Shown piece after piece: positions 34,991 through 43,804 of a stretch of 64,000 nt of DNA (positions are counted from its first letter, which is position 1; each line of letters starts with the position of its first letter). This DNA is from Pseudoduganella flava (GTDB lineage: Bacteria; Pseudomonadota; Gammaproteobacteria; Burkholderiales; Burkholderiaceae_D): positions 305,641-369,640 of the forward strand of contig NZ_VLKW01000005.1 in assembly GCF_007830495.1 (NCBI RefSeq), written 5' to 3'. The notes beneath the pieces were generated by a model. It did no database searches and was not told where the DNA came from. It saw only the letters and a program-made list of their open reading frames with translations. The position numbers and the translations under genes were made by a program.

Positions 34991-35063
34991 TCCACTGCTT
35001 TCCGTTGGTTGCGCACGCACGCCGGGCTGCTCGCACCGGCGCGACGATTATCATTGAAGCAAT

Positions 35064-35069
35064 ATTATA
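35064..35069 (-). promoter_or_regulatory. Perfect -10 hexamer for the hydrolase effector gene
   Basis: On the minus strand this is TATAAT, 73 nt before the effector ATG, within an AT-rich island. A matching -35 is not evident at 16-18 nt, so strength is uncertain. Confidence 0.4.
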
Positions 35070-35112
35070 TCTGAAAGAATTCCCGCAGGCATCACTGAAC
35101 TGTGCGCGAACA

Positions 35113-35730
35113 TCACCCGGCGTCCGCCCGCTCCGTGCCGAACTCCGCCACCGGCCACAGCACATACCCCGCCTCGGCCAGCTCGCCCAACAACCCTTTG
35201 CAGCCGCGCTCGCGCGTGTCGACGTCGGCGATGACGAAATGCGTCAACCCGTCGTCCATCCTCGCGAACTCGCCCAGCCAGGCCGCGCTGCGCGCGCATT
35301 GCGGGTCGGCGGCCGCGGGCGCGCTGGCGGCGCGCAGCAAGGCGGCGCGGTCCGTTGCCAGGCACGACGGGAACGGCGTGCCGCTCGCGGGATCGACGTC
35401 CACGGCGTGGATCTGCGCGACGCCGCACAGGCCGCCATGCGCCGCACTGGCGACCGGCACCTCGTGATGCAGCACGTGCGACAGGGCGAAGGCCGGCATC
35501 ACGATGCGGTCGAAGTAGCCGTCGTCGTCGTCCGCTCCTGCGGCCAGGATGTAGATGCGCACGTTCGGATCGGACGGCTTGACGGCTTCCCACAGCCGCG
35601 GCGCGGCGGTGCCGGCGATGGCGGCGCCGCTGGCGGCAAGCGTCAGCGCGCAGGCGGCGCGGCGGAGGAGCGTCGTGAAGGTCAAGGCGGTGGCGGCGGC
35701 TGTGGATGAATGCGCCTGATTATAGGGCAA
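35113..35730 (-). CDS. Exported hypothetical protein
   Basis: I do not recognise this protein. The frame encodes up to 205 residues with a signal-like segment (RRAACALTLAASGAAIAG) followed by a soluble domain containing VRIYILAAGADDDDGYFDRIVMPAF, HHEVPVASAAHGGLCGV and HFVIADVDTRERGCKGLLGELAEAGYVLWP. The start is unclear: only TTG codons (35730 or 35685) are available before the signal segment, and neither has a strong ribosome binding site. It lies between the effector and the full-length vgrG. It may belong to the type VI cluster, but nothing in the sequence proves this. Confidence 0.55.
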   Translation of the reverse strand: MPYNQAHSSTAAATALTFTTLLRRAACALTLAASGAAIAGTAAPRLWEAVKPSDPNVRIYILAAGADDDDGYFDRIVMPAFALSHVLHHEVPVASAAHGGLCGVAQIHAVDVDPASGTPFPSCLATDRAALLRAASAPAAADPQCARSAAWLGEFARMDDGLTHFVIADVDTRERGCKGLLGELAEAGYVLWPVAEFGTERADAG

Positions 35731-35797
35731 TCATGCCTGCTGAAAATACGCGCAATGTCACAGCGCGCCGCGCAGTTTTTTCCATCCGCAGAGCTCG

Positions 35798-35827
35798 TTG
35801 ACCGGCCAAGCGGGCAGCGTTTATATT
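35798..35827 (+). promoter_or_regulatory. Sigma70-type promoter of vgrG
   Basis: TTGACC (35798-35803) and TATATT (35822-35827) are each 5/6 matches to consensus, separated by 18 bp. The vgrG ATG follows 29 nt after the -10. Confidence 0.65.
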
Positions 35828-35855
35828 CGTATTAACTTTTTGCGGGTCACACGCC

Positions 35856-38705
35856 ATGTCGTCGGAATTGCTCACCCGGATCACCACCGCCCTCGCCCAG
35901 TTCTCGTCCGAGACCCGCCTGTACGAGCTCAAGCTGGAAAGCCCGGCCGACGCCGACCTGCTCGTCGAAGCCTTCGCCGCCGATGACACCGTGCACGGCA
36001 TCGGCACGCGCGACGTCATCGCGCTGTCGACCAGCGCGCACCTGGACACGGCCGCGCTGCTGGGCACCCGCGCCACGCTGGAAGCCAGCCTGGCCGACGG
36101 CAGCCGCGCCCAATACGGCGGCGAGATCACCCAGGCCGCGATGCTGGGCAGCGAAGGCGGCTTCGCCCGCTACCGCCTGCGCCTGACGCCCTGGCTGTGG
36201 CGCCTGACACAAGCGCGCGCGAGCCGCGTCTGGCAGGACAAGAGCGTCATCGAGATCGTCGACGACGTGCTGGGCGGCTATTCTCCGCTGGCGCAATGGC
36301 GCTGGAGCGATGAAGTCGACGCGCACCTCGCGGCGGTATCGATCCGCAGCTACTGCTGCCAATACCGCGAGTCGGACTACGATTTCGTGCGCCGCCTGCT
36401 GACCGAAGAAGGCCTCGCGTGGCGCTTCGAACACGCCGATGGCGAGGAGCGCATGGTGCTGTTCGCGGACAGCACGCGCGAGGAGGCCATCGCCGAAGAC
36501 CCGATCAGCGCCGCCGATGGCGGCATCCGCTTCCACGGCGCCCGCGCCCGCGAACAGCAGGACGCGATCCAGGCGCTGCAGTCCCGGCACGGCCTGACGG
36601 CAACGACGGCCACCCTCCTTTCCTACGACTACAAGGCCAAGAAGGCGGTCGCCGCCAGCGTGCCGGCACGCACCCGCGCCGCCAAGCTGCCCGCGCTGGA
36701 AGACTATGAAGTACCGGGCCAGTACGGCTACGCGAACGCGGACGAAGCCGAGCATTACGCCCGCCTGCGGATGGAATCGCGCGAAGCGGGCGTCCTGCAA
36801 TGGCATGGCCGCTCCACCGTCCGCACCTTGCGCGCCGGCACGCGCGTGGCGGTCACCCAGGGCCCGTTGGCACTGGCGGACGACGGCACGCCGCCTGCGT
36901 TCACCGTGCTGCACGTGACCAGCGTCGGCGTCAACAACCTGCCGGCACCGGCCGTGCTCGGGCTGGCCGAGCTGTTCGGCCCGATCCCCGAGCTGCTCGA
37001 AGAAGCGCTGCGCGAACGCGACGCGGCATCGGGCGACCTGCCCCTCGTACTCGAACAAGCCCGCGCGACCGGCTATGGCAACACCTTCCAGGCGATCGCC
37101 GTTGATGTGGTCTGGCGCCCCGCCCTGCCCCACGGCCGCACGAAGCCGACGGCGCTCGGCACGCAAAGCGCGATCGTGATCGGTGCCGACGGCGCCGACC
37201 AGCCGTCCGGCGCCGACGAACTGTATTGCGACGCGCTGGGCCGCGTGCGCATCCGCTTCCACTGGCAGGAACAGGGCGACGCATCGTGCTGGGTGCGCGT
37301 GGCGCAGCGCGCCGCCGGCGGCGGCATGGGCAGCCAGTTCCTGCCCCGCATCGGCCAGGAAGTGCTGGTGCAATTCATCGAGAACGACATCGACCGTCCG
37401 CTGATCGTCGGCGCGCTGTACAACGGCCAGGGCGAAGGCGGCGTCGCCCCGACACCGGGCGGCGCGGCCGCCGCGAACGACGACGCCAGCTTGTTCGGCC
37501 ACGCGGCAGATCGCGCGCCGTCCGCGCAGGGCAATCTGGCCGCCGGCAACAGCCCCGTGTGGCACGGGGCGTCAGCCGGCGCGGACGGCCACCGCAACGC
37601 GGCGGCCCAGTGGGGCCTGCGCAGCAAGGAGTTCGGCGGCCAGGGCTACAACCAGCTGCTGTTCGACGACACCGACGCGCAAGGCCGCGTACAGCTGCGC
37701 AGCACCCACGCGCAATCGGAACTGACCTTGGGCCACCTGATCCACACGGCGGACAACTACCGCGGCAGCCTGCGCGGCCAGGGCGGCGAACTGCGCACGG
37801 ATGCCTACGGCGCCGTACGCGCCGGCGCCGGCCTGCTCGTCTCCAGCTACAAGATGCAGCACAGCGCCGATGCGCGCGACCCGGCCGGCGACAACGCCGC
37901 CGGCATCGCGCTGCTCAAGCAAGCCGTCAAACTGGGCGAGACGTTCAGCGAGGCAGCCGGCACGCACGGCACCGTCACGCTGGCGACCCACACGGGCGCG
38001 AAGCAGGCCAACAGCAGCGTCCTCGATGACGGCGCCGCGCCGCTGGAAGCGATGTTGAAGGCCGTGTCGGGCATGGTCGACGGCAAGGAGGTGGGCGCCG
38101 CGCGCGGCGACGCCGCCGGCAAATCCACCAAGCCGGCCGACGGCAAGATCCCGCACGCCACCGACCCCGTCGTGGCGATCAGCGCCAAGGCGGGCCTCGC
38201 GGTGACCGCGGGCCAGGCGCTGCAGCTGGCGAACGGCGAAGCGGTCGCGCTGATGAGCGGTGCCGACACGCAGGTCGTGTCCGGCGCGCAGATGCGCGTG
38301 CATGCAGGCCAGGCGATCGGCGTGCTGGCAGGCGCCGTCGCCGCGGGCGCCGAGGGAGTCGGCCTGCAGGCGATCGCCGCGAAGGATGCGATCGACGTGC
38401 AGGCGCAGTCGGACACGCTGGCGATCCAGGCCCGCGACGACGTCAAAGTGGTCAGCGCCGCATCGTTCGCCGAGTGGGCGGCGAAGAAAAGCATCTCGCT
38501 GTCGACGGCCGGCGGCGCCAACATCACGATCGATGGTGGCAACATCACCGTGCAGTGCCCGGGCAAGCTCACTATCCGTGCGGGCACGAAGAGCTTCAAG
38601 GGGCCGGACAGGATGCAGTACCCGCTGCCGTTGCTTCCACAGGCCATCTGCGTCGAATGCCTGATGAAGGCACGTGCGTCGGGCGCTCCGTTTGCGATGA
38701 GGTGA
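35856..38705 (+). CDS. vgrG: Type VI secretion spike protein VgrG
   Basis: VgrG trimers cap the Hcp tube and carry effectors into target cells. The 949-residue protein has the gp27-like hub (about 1-380, with CQYRESDYDFVRRLLTEEGLAWRFEH), the gp5-like OB domain (about 400-540, with RVRIRFHWQ, SCWVRVAQ and GSQFLPRIGQEVLVQF), then a long DUF2345-type C-terminal spike extension (570-920) and a short Cys-containing end (AICVECLMKARASGAPF). Positions 37566-38608 are duplicated upstream at 30479-31521. The adaptor gene starts 2 nt after the stop, so the operon continues into the lipase module. Core type VI genes are absent from the window. Confidence 0.95.
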   Translation: MSSELLTRITTALAQFSSETRLYELKLESPADADLLVEAFAADDTVHGIGTRDVIALSTSAHLDTAALLGTRATLEASLADGSRAQYGGEITQAAMLGSEGGFARYRLRLTPWLWRLTQARASRVWQDKSVIEIVDDVLGGYSPLAQWRWSDEVDAHLAAVSIRSYCCQYRESDYDFVRRLLTEEGLAWRFEHADGEERMVLFADSTREEAIAEDPISAADGGIRFHGARAREQQDAIQALQSRHGLTATTATLLSYDYKAKKAVAASVPARTRAAKLPALEDYEVPGQYGYANADEAEHYARLRMESREAGVLQWHGRSTVRTLRAGTRVAVTQGPLALADDGTPPAFTVLHVTSVGVNNLPAPAVLGLAELFGPIPELLEEALRERDAASGDLPLVLEQARATGYGNTFQAIAVDVVWRPALPHGRTKPTALGTQSAIVIGADGADQPSGADELYCDALGRVRIRFHWQEQGDASCWVRVAQRAAGGGMGSQFLPRIGQEVLVQFIENDIDRPLIVGALYNGQGEGGVAPTPGGAAAANDDASLFGHAADRAPSAQGNLAAGNSPVWHGASAGADGHRNAAAQWGLRSKEFGGQGYNQLLFDDTDAQGRVQLRSTHAQSELTLGHLIHTADNYRGSLRGQGGELRTDAYGAVRAGAGLLVSSYKMQHSADARDPAGDNAAGIALLKQAVKLGETFSEAAGTHGTVTLATHTGAKQANSSVLDDGAAPLEAMLKAVSGMVDGKEVGAARGDAAGKSTKPADGKIPHATDPVVAISAKAGLAVTAGQALQLANGEAVALMSGADTQVVSGAQMRVHAGQAIGVLAGAVAAGAEGVGLQAIAAKDAIDVQAQSDTLAIQARDDVKVVSAASFAEWAAKKSISLSTAGGANITIDGGNITVQCPGKLTIRAGTKSFKGPDRMQYPLPLLPQAICVECLMKARASGAPFAMR
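37566..38608 (+). repeat. 1043-bp direct duplication, copy B (inside vgrG)
   Basis: This is the partner of 30479-31521; see that entry. Here the sequence is in its native context inside the intact vgrG, so this copy is probably the source. The duplication ends 97 bp before the vgrG stop, exactly where the two VgrG tails diverge. Confidence 0.9.
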
Positions 38706-38707
38706 CG

Positions 38708-39559
38708 ATGGAACCCTATTTCGACCTGGTGGGCTTCGCCGCGGTTGCCACATCTGACTTTCCCGGCAGCGAAGTGTACGGCCTTGCCGACCATGGCGGC
38801 ATGCCGGGCCTCGACAAGCAACTTGCACGTGCCGGCATCGCCTGGCGCACTCTCTTCGAGGGCTCGCACGAGGAAGGCGCGGCGGCCGTGGCACCCCTGC
38901 TGTTTTCGCTATCCGAAGCCTGGGCCGACGGGCATCGCCGGCTGCTCGAATGGGTTGCGGAACATGGCACCTATACATCGTCGCTGCTGCTGCTCGCGAC
39001 ACCGCTGCCCATCGACGAAGTGGCGGCACGGCTCGCATGCCGACTCGATGCGATGCTGTCCGAGGAGATGAACGTACTGCTGCGTTTTTTCGATCCGCGC
39101 GTCTTCGAGGCGCTGCTGGGCGTTCTGGACGCACAGCGGAAGGAGGCATTCCTCGGCGTCGCCGACGGCTGGTGGTACTTCGATCGGCGGGGAGCACTCG
39201 TAGCGCAGCCCTCGCGCTGTGCCGCGTGCGACGAACACACTGTGCCATTACGGCTGACCGCCACGCAGGAATTCGCTTTGCTCGCCGCAAGCGAACCGGA
39301 TCAGGTGGCCGAACAGTTGGCCGCGCTCGTTCCGGAACCGTGGCGCAAGGTGTCGCTTCCGCAGCGCGCCGATTTCCTGGAGCGGCACATCGCAGATGCA
39401 CGGCGGATAGGCTTGACTTCCACGCGTGACCTTACGCTCTACTGCGGCATTGCGCTGCTCGAAGGCGAAGACTTTTGCGCCACTGCGAAGTGGCGCCCGC
39501 TGCTGGGCGCGGTACAGCGAGGCGAGATGGATTTCAGCAGTGCGCTAGCCCAATCATGA
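38708..39559 (+). CDS. DUF4123-type effector adaptor (chaperone)
   Basis: Adaptors of this family bind a specific effector and load it on the cognate VgrG. The 283-residue soluble protein has the alpha/beta N-terminal half expected for DUF4123 (SEVYGLADHGGMPGLDKQLARAGIAWRTLF, then HRRLLEWVAEHGTYTSSLLLLATPLPIDEVAARL and VLLRFFDPRVFEALL, a conserved FYDPRV-like block). A helical C-terminal region (residues 180-283) may recognise the effector. It is 2 nt from vgrG and 19 nt before the first lipoprotein gene. The order VgrG, adaptor, effector is classical. Assignment rests on the FFDPRV block, length and position. Confidence 0.82.
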   Translation: MEPYFDLVGFAAVATSDFPGSEVYGLADHGGMPGLDKQLARAGIAWRTLFEGSHEEGAAAVAPLLFSLSEAWADGHRRLLEWVAEHGTYTSSLLLLATPLPIDEVAARLACRLDAMLSEEMNVLLRFFDPRVFEALLGVLDAQRKEAFLGVADGWWYFDRRGALVAQPSRCAACDEHTVPLRLTATQEFALLAASEPDQVAEQLAALVPEPWRKVSLPQRADFLERHIADARRIGLTSTRDLTLYCGIALLEGEDFCATAKWRPLLGAVQRGEMDFSSALAQS

Positions 39560-39578
39560 TCACTGAACAGACTTAGCA

Positions 39579-40193
39579 ATGGACGACACACGGATGGGAA
39601 CGATAGCAGGGCTTAGGAAACCTCACGCACGAACGCGGGCTGCAACTACGATAACGCTTATGGTCGCGTTGGCCGTACCCTCGCTATCGAGCTGTACGCC
39701 GCACGATGCCGGCGGTGATCCTAGCCCGCCCGTGGCAGGTGAGCCTGTAATGCTGGCGATCACGGGCTACAACTACACGAACAGGTCAATCGGGTCGTTC
39801 AGCGTCAACGGCCAAGGCGGAGGCAATATATTTGTCAGTACTCCGACCAGCGGTGGCGGGGGAAGAGCGTGCTGCGTTCTCTACGAACCTGGCAGCCCAG
39901 TGCCCAAGGTGACGGTCCGTTGGCAGACAGGCGGCTGCTATTACCATAAAAAAGTTGAGTACTCCGGTCAGGTCTATGACGCTTTGTACCCTTTCTTCGA
40001 GGAGCGGGAGGTAGCCGTCGCCGGTCCGATCCCCTCTCATCCGGAAGTACTCGAAGTGCATTTCTACCCGGGAGGAGAGGTGCAGGCGGCGATCACCGCC
40101 GAGGCTTCGGACCCACGACTGCATTTGGATTCTACGAGGGAAGACAAGTCCCGATATCCGAGGTGCCCAAATGACCAGAAACCAGCAGAATGA
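39579..40193 (+). CDS. DUF3304-type lipoprotein, candidate lipase immunity protein 1
   Basis: The 204-residue product has a long charged N-terminus, a hydrophobic stretch and a lipobox at LSSC (residue 39), so it should be anchored by lipid on the periplasmic side. The domain contains AITGYNYTNRSIGSFSVNG, GGGNIFVSTPTSGGGG and CCVLYEPG, the pattern I associate with DUF3304. It is closely related to the protein at 42213-42890. Both flank the Tle1-type lipase. Lipoprotein partners that block Tle lipases in the periplasm are known, so immunity is likely. Its end overlaps the lipase start by 23 nt. GC content is lower than in the rest of the window. Confidence 0.75.
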   Translation: MDDTRMGTIAGLRKPHARTRAATTITLMVALAVPSLSSCTPHDAGGDPSPPVAGEPVMLAITGYNYTNRSIGSFSVNGQGGGNIFVSTPTSGGGGRACCVLYEPGSPVPKVTVRWQTGGCYYHKKVEYSGQVYDALYPFFEEREVAVAGPIPSHPEVLEVHFYPGGEVQAAITAEASDPRLHLDSTREDKSRYPRCPNDQKPAE

Positions 40194-42216
40194 TCAGGTC
40201 GGCGATGGTAAGTCGCCTCCGATCGGCCCATCGCCGGAGGGTCTGCGCGACGGTGTGGATCAGGCGTGCCGGATGCCTGCGGAGAAAGCTGGCACTTTCA
40301 AGGCGCTCCCTGGACTACGGACGTTGCAACTTGCCGCCCACTCTGCGCCCAAGGAACCCAGCCCCGGGAGTTGCTTGCAGCGTCTTTGGCTGAGTTTTTT
40401 CTTCGATGGAACCGGCAACAACCTGGACGCGGACGCGGGAACCCTCAAGCACAGCAACGTCGCGCGGTTGTACAACGCCCACGCGCCTGAAGATAAAACG
40501 AGAGGCATTTATCGCATCTACATCCCGGGTGTCGGAACCTATTTCAAAGAAGTTGGCGACGATGGCGGAGGCAAATTGGGGCTGGTCATGGGAAGGATGG
40601 GTGATCGACGGCTCGACTGGGCACTGAGTCAATTCGACAAGTTGCTGAAGCCGCATCTTGCACGTGCGAACTCGCCAAGCAATCGCATCGTTGAAGTGAA
40701 CATCGCGGCATTTGGATTCAGCCGTGGCGCCGCACTGGCGCGCGCATTCGTCAATCGGGTGATCAGCCAACGGGCGGACGTCGGCGACGAAGGGTGGCGC
40801 CTTCGCGCTGGGGGTGCGCCATTGCACGTTCGCTTCATGGGGCTTTTCGACACCGTTGCTTCGGTGGGCATGGGCCTGAGCAGCAATACAACCGACCCTG
40901 GCGCGGCGTACTTTGGTGGGGGAAAATGGTCAATGCAGGTGAGGCTGAATGCTCCGAAATATAAGGACACACTGCCATCCGAATTGGCGTTTGCGCCCGA
41001 AGGAAAATCTGGGGCCGATCCCGCGCCAGGCTACGCGGATGGACACCAGGCCTGGGGAGGTGAACTCGCAATCCCACGTGCGGTGGAGGAAGTGCAACAT
41101 TTCGTCGCCGCGCACGAGTTCAGGAATTCGTTCCCCCTCGACAGTGTGTGGGTGGCAGCCGATGGCCATATTGACGTGGTGGACCACTTTCACGAGGTTG
41201 TTTATCCGGGCGCCCATTCGGACGTCGGCGGCGGGTACCGTCCCGGAGAAGGCGGCAGATCTCCGGACGCGCTCGAGAAGCTGAGTCAGATTCCGTTAAA
41301 TTGCATGTACGAGGCAGCTCTCGCACGAGGGGTTCCGCTTCTGCCGAAAACTGCCTGGATGGAGGCCAACGCACTTGATTTTGACGTGGGCACCGCATTA
41401 CACGAGCATTTCAACTATTACTTATCAAAGCTGCCCTCGACAACATCACTCGGCGACAGCATCAACTCCCAGATGCGCCTTTACTACGCCTGGCGCTTTG
41501 CTTCGATTCGCCGGAAAGCGGCGGGGGACCGATCGGAAGCACAGCGGGTCAGCCAGGCGCGCCAGCAGTACAGTGCGGAGGCGAAGGCCTTGAAAGCACA
41601 GCTTGAACAGCTGGAAAAGGCCGACAGCGAAGCCGAGCGTGCCCATAGCCTTGCGATCGCACGGAGGCAAGCGTATATCCAGAGCCAATACGGCAATCCA
41701 AGGCTGGACCTCCGGGAATACGATGCGTCGATCAAGCTCGCGGAGGCGCGCCGCGCCGCCACGCGGAATCGGTACTTGAGTGAGAAGGCAAAAGCAGACG
41801 CTCTGCCGGATATGTCGACCTTGCACGAAGCGATCTCGATGTATGACCGGCAGTTGTTGGAGGACGTCAAGGCGATACGCCGTGTGTACGCAGAGACGGG
41901 ATGGCTCGGCGGTGCGCCAAGGACGGAATTGCGCAAGGAACTCCGTCCTCACTACAGGGCCTTGATGGATGCGTACGAGGACGAATACATCCACAACCGC
42001 GGGCTGAAGGACGAGAAGATTTTTGCGTTCTTCGAACATTATGTACACGACTCTTTGAGTGGCTTCGCGACGGATGCAACACTCCCGTCTGATCCTCGCG
42101 TTATTTATCTCGGCGGTGACGAGAAGTACCGCTATGCGCGCAGGGAAGCAGTGCCGGAAACCCATGAGCGTCAGTATGCGAGTGTCAGGCGCGATGCGCT
42201 CGTAGAGGATGCATGA
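40171..42216 (+). CDS. Tle1-type lipase effector (DUF2235)
   Basis: This is a probable phospholipase delivered into rival cells by the type VI system. In 681 residues it shows the DUF2235 features FFFDGTGNNLD (77-86), the nucleophile elbow GFSRG with S184, GLFDTVASVG (224-233), and GAHSDVGGGY with D351. A catalytic His is expected in HEF or HEVV around 315-341. The C-terminal third is a long coiled-coil (about 430-560), followed by a domain with EDEYIHNRGLKDEKIFAFFEHYVHDSLSGF. No signal peptide is present. GAGGTG precedes the ATG, inside the upstream lipoprotein gene. It is lower in GC than the neighbours, which suggests acquisition by transfer. Confidence 0.88.
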   Translation: MTRNQQNDQVGDGKSPPIGPSPEGLRDGVDQACRMPAEKAGTFKALPGLRTLQLAAHSAPKEPSPGSCLQRLWLSFFFDGTGNNLDADAGTLKHSNVARLYNAHAPEDKTRGIYRIYIPGVGTYFKEVGDDGGGKLGLVMGRMGDRRLDWALSQFDKLLKPHLARANSPSNRIVEVNIAAFGFSRGAALARAFVNRVISQRADVGDEGWRLRAGGAPLHVRFMGLFDTVASVGMGLSSNTTDPGAAYFGGGKWSMQVRLNAPKYKDTLPSELAFAPEGKSGADPAPGYADGHQAWGGELAIPRAVEEVQHFVAAHEFRNSFPLDSVWVAADGHIDVVDHFHEVVYPGAHSDVGGGYRPGEGGRSPDALEKLSQIPLNCMYEAALARGVPLLPKTAWMEANALDFDVGTALHEHFNYYLSKLPSTTSLGDSINSQMRLYYAWRFASIRRKAAGDRSEAQRVSQARQQYSAEAKALKAQLEQLEKADSEAERAHSLAIARRQAYIQSQYGNPRLDLREYDASIKLAEARRAATRNRYLSEKAKADALPDMSTLHEAISMYDRQLLEDVKAIRRVYAETGWLGGAPRTELRKELRPHYRALMDAYEDEYIHNRGLKDEKIFAFFEHYVHDSLSGFATDATLPSDPRVIYLGGDEKYRYARREAVPETHERQYASVRRDALVEDA

Positions 42217-42890
42217 CGAGCCGGCCCCGCATACCGTATCGACGCTCGATGCACCCGATAATAAAACCAAGACCATCGGTGTTTTACATGAACGTTCAAC
42301 GCCGTCGCCACCAGCGGCTCCCCACAGACGGGCAATCCAGACTGGCGGCCGTCATTGTGGCGCTGGGACTTGCTTTCCCGGCATTGGTCGGGTGCACCCC
42401 GCAACAGCATCATACGCAGGCCAGGGAGGCGCGAAGGAAACCGGTCATGCTGGCGATCTCGGGCTACAACTACACGAACCGCCACATCGGATCGTTCAGC
42501 GTTAACGGCCAAGGCGGCGGCAATATTTTCGTCAGCACCCCAACGAGCGGTGGTGGCGGCAGCACATGCTGCGTTTCATACGTACCTGGAAAACAGGTCC
42601 GCAAGGTGACTGTGCGCTGGGAGGCCGACGCATGCTACTACCACGTGAAATCAACGATGTCGAACGAGGTCTACGACGACTTGCATCCGATCTTCAAGGA
42701 GCGCGAGGTCGTCATTGACGAAGACATACCACAAGAGCCCCAGAATTTCGAAGTGCATTTTTATCCCGACGGCTCGATCCGCGCAGCGATCACGTCTGAA
42801 ATTGCGTTACCCCGCCTGCAGCTCCCCGCTGAGCGAGAGGATAAATCCCGCTACCCAAGGTGTCCGAACGACCGCAAGCCCGACGCATGA
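42213..42890 (+). CDS. DUF3304-type lipoprotein, candidate lipase immunity protein 2
   Basis: This is a close paralogue of the protein at 39579-40193: AISGYNYTNRHIGSFSVNG, GGGNIFVSTPTSGGGG and KSRYPRCPNDRKP are shared almost exactly. The lipobox is LVGC. Two starts are possible: ATG 42213 overlaps the lipase stop (ATGA) and has GAGG upstream, but puts the lipobox Cys at residue 61; ATG 42288 gives a normal signal peptide but no good ribosome binding site. The overlap argues for coupling; the signal peptide argues for the shorter form. It probably also neutralises the lipase. Duplicated immunity lipoproteins around one effector suggest dosage or diversification. Confidence 0.75.
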   Translation: MTSRPRIPYRRSMHPIIKPRPSVFYMNVQRRRHQRLPTDGQSRLAAVIVALGLAFPALVGCTPQQHHTQAREARRKPVMLAISGYNYTNRHIGSFSVNGQGGGNIFVSTPTSGGGGSTCCVSYVPGKQVRKVTVRWEADACYYHVKSTMSNEVYDDLHPIFKEREVVIDEDIPQEPQNFEVHFYPDGSIRAAITSEIALPRLQLPAEREDKSRYPRCPNDRKPDA

Positions 42891-42923
42891 ACGAGCCGGC
42901 GGCCCCAGGTAGCGGCCCGTTAA

Positions 42924-43709
42924 TCAGATCGTATCCGCCGTCCCCCCATCCACCCGCAACGCCGCTCCCGTCGTCGCCGACGCCTGCGGCGAGCACACGT
43001 AGACGACCATATTGGCCACCTCCTCCGGCGTTGCCACCCGTTGCAGGATCGAGCTCGCGCGGTGTTCGCGCACGAACGCGTTGGCTTTTTCCAGCGCACT
43101 TGCCGCGCTCTCGCCCGGCGCCACCATGTGCTGCACGCCCTCGGACAACGTCGGCCCCGGCAGCACCGAGTTCACCGTGATGCCCGTGCCGGCCAGGCTT
43201 TTCGCCAGGCCGCGCGCGATCGCCACGTTCGCTGTCTTCGTGAAGCCGTAGTGGATCATGTCGGCCGGGATGTTGATCGCCGATTCGGACGAGATGAACA
43301 CGATCCGGCCCCAGTTCTTGCGGCGCATGCCGGGCAGCCACGCGCGGCTGGCGCGCACGCCGGACATCACGTTCACTTCGAAGAAGCGGGTCCATTCCTC
43401 GTCCGGGATCTCGTCGAACGGCTGCGGGCCGAAGATGCCCAGGTTGTTGACGAGGATGTCGCATTCCGGTTCCAGTTGCGCCAGTTGCGCGAAGCCCGCC
43501 GCGTTGCCCAGGTCGACGGCGTGGCCGCGCACGGTAGCCCCCAGCGCGTCGGTGCGCAGGCGGGCCAACGCCGCATCCACATCCTGCTGCTGGCGGCCCG
43601 TGACGACGACGGCGGCGCCGGCGCGGGCCAGGCCGGCGGCGATCGCGAAGCCGATGCCGCGTGTGGAGCCCGTGACGATGGCGGTTTTTCCGGTCAGATC
43701 GATATGCAT
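42924..43709 (-). CDS. Short-chain dehydrogenase/reductase (SDR family)
   Basis: The 261-residue cytoplasmic enzyme has the cofactor motif TGSTRGIGFAIA (residues 14-25), NNLGIFGP (the NNAG position), and the catalytic Ser and Tyr/Lys in FISSESAINIP and HYGFTKTA. ADTI at the C-terminus follows the conserved RVDGG. It likely oxidises or reduces a small alcohol or ketone using NAD(P)H. The substrate is unknown. GGAGGG lies just before the ATG. It is transcribed away from the binding-protein/kinase operon and ends 34 nt from the convergent lipoprotein gene. Confidence 0.88.
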   Translation of the reverse strand: MHIDLTGKTAIVTGSTRGIGFAIAAGLARAGAAVVVTGRQQQDVDAALARLRTDALGATVRGHAVDLGNAAGFAQLAQLEPECDILVNNLGIFGPQPFDEIPDEEWTRFFEVNVMSGVRASRAWLPGMRRKNWGRIVFISSESAINIPADMIHYGFTKTANVAIARGLAKSLAGTGITVNSVLPGPTLSEGVQHMVAPGESAASALEKANAFVREHRASSILQRVATPEEVANMVVYVCSPQASATTGAALRVDGGTADTI

Positions 43710-43804
43710 GGTCCCTCCTTGGCAAAAAGACCACTATAGCGTGGCTGTCCCATTCGTGCAGGCGGCAAAAAAACTGTCCAAACCCACGGGCCGGGGATAC
43801 ACTA

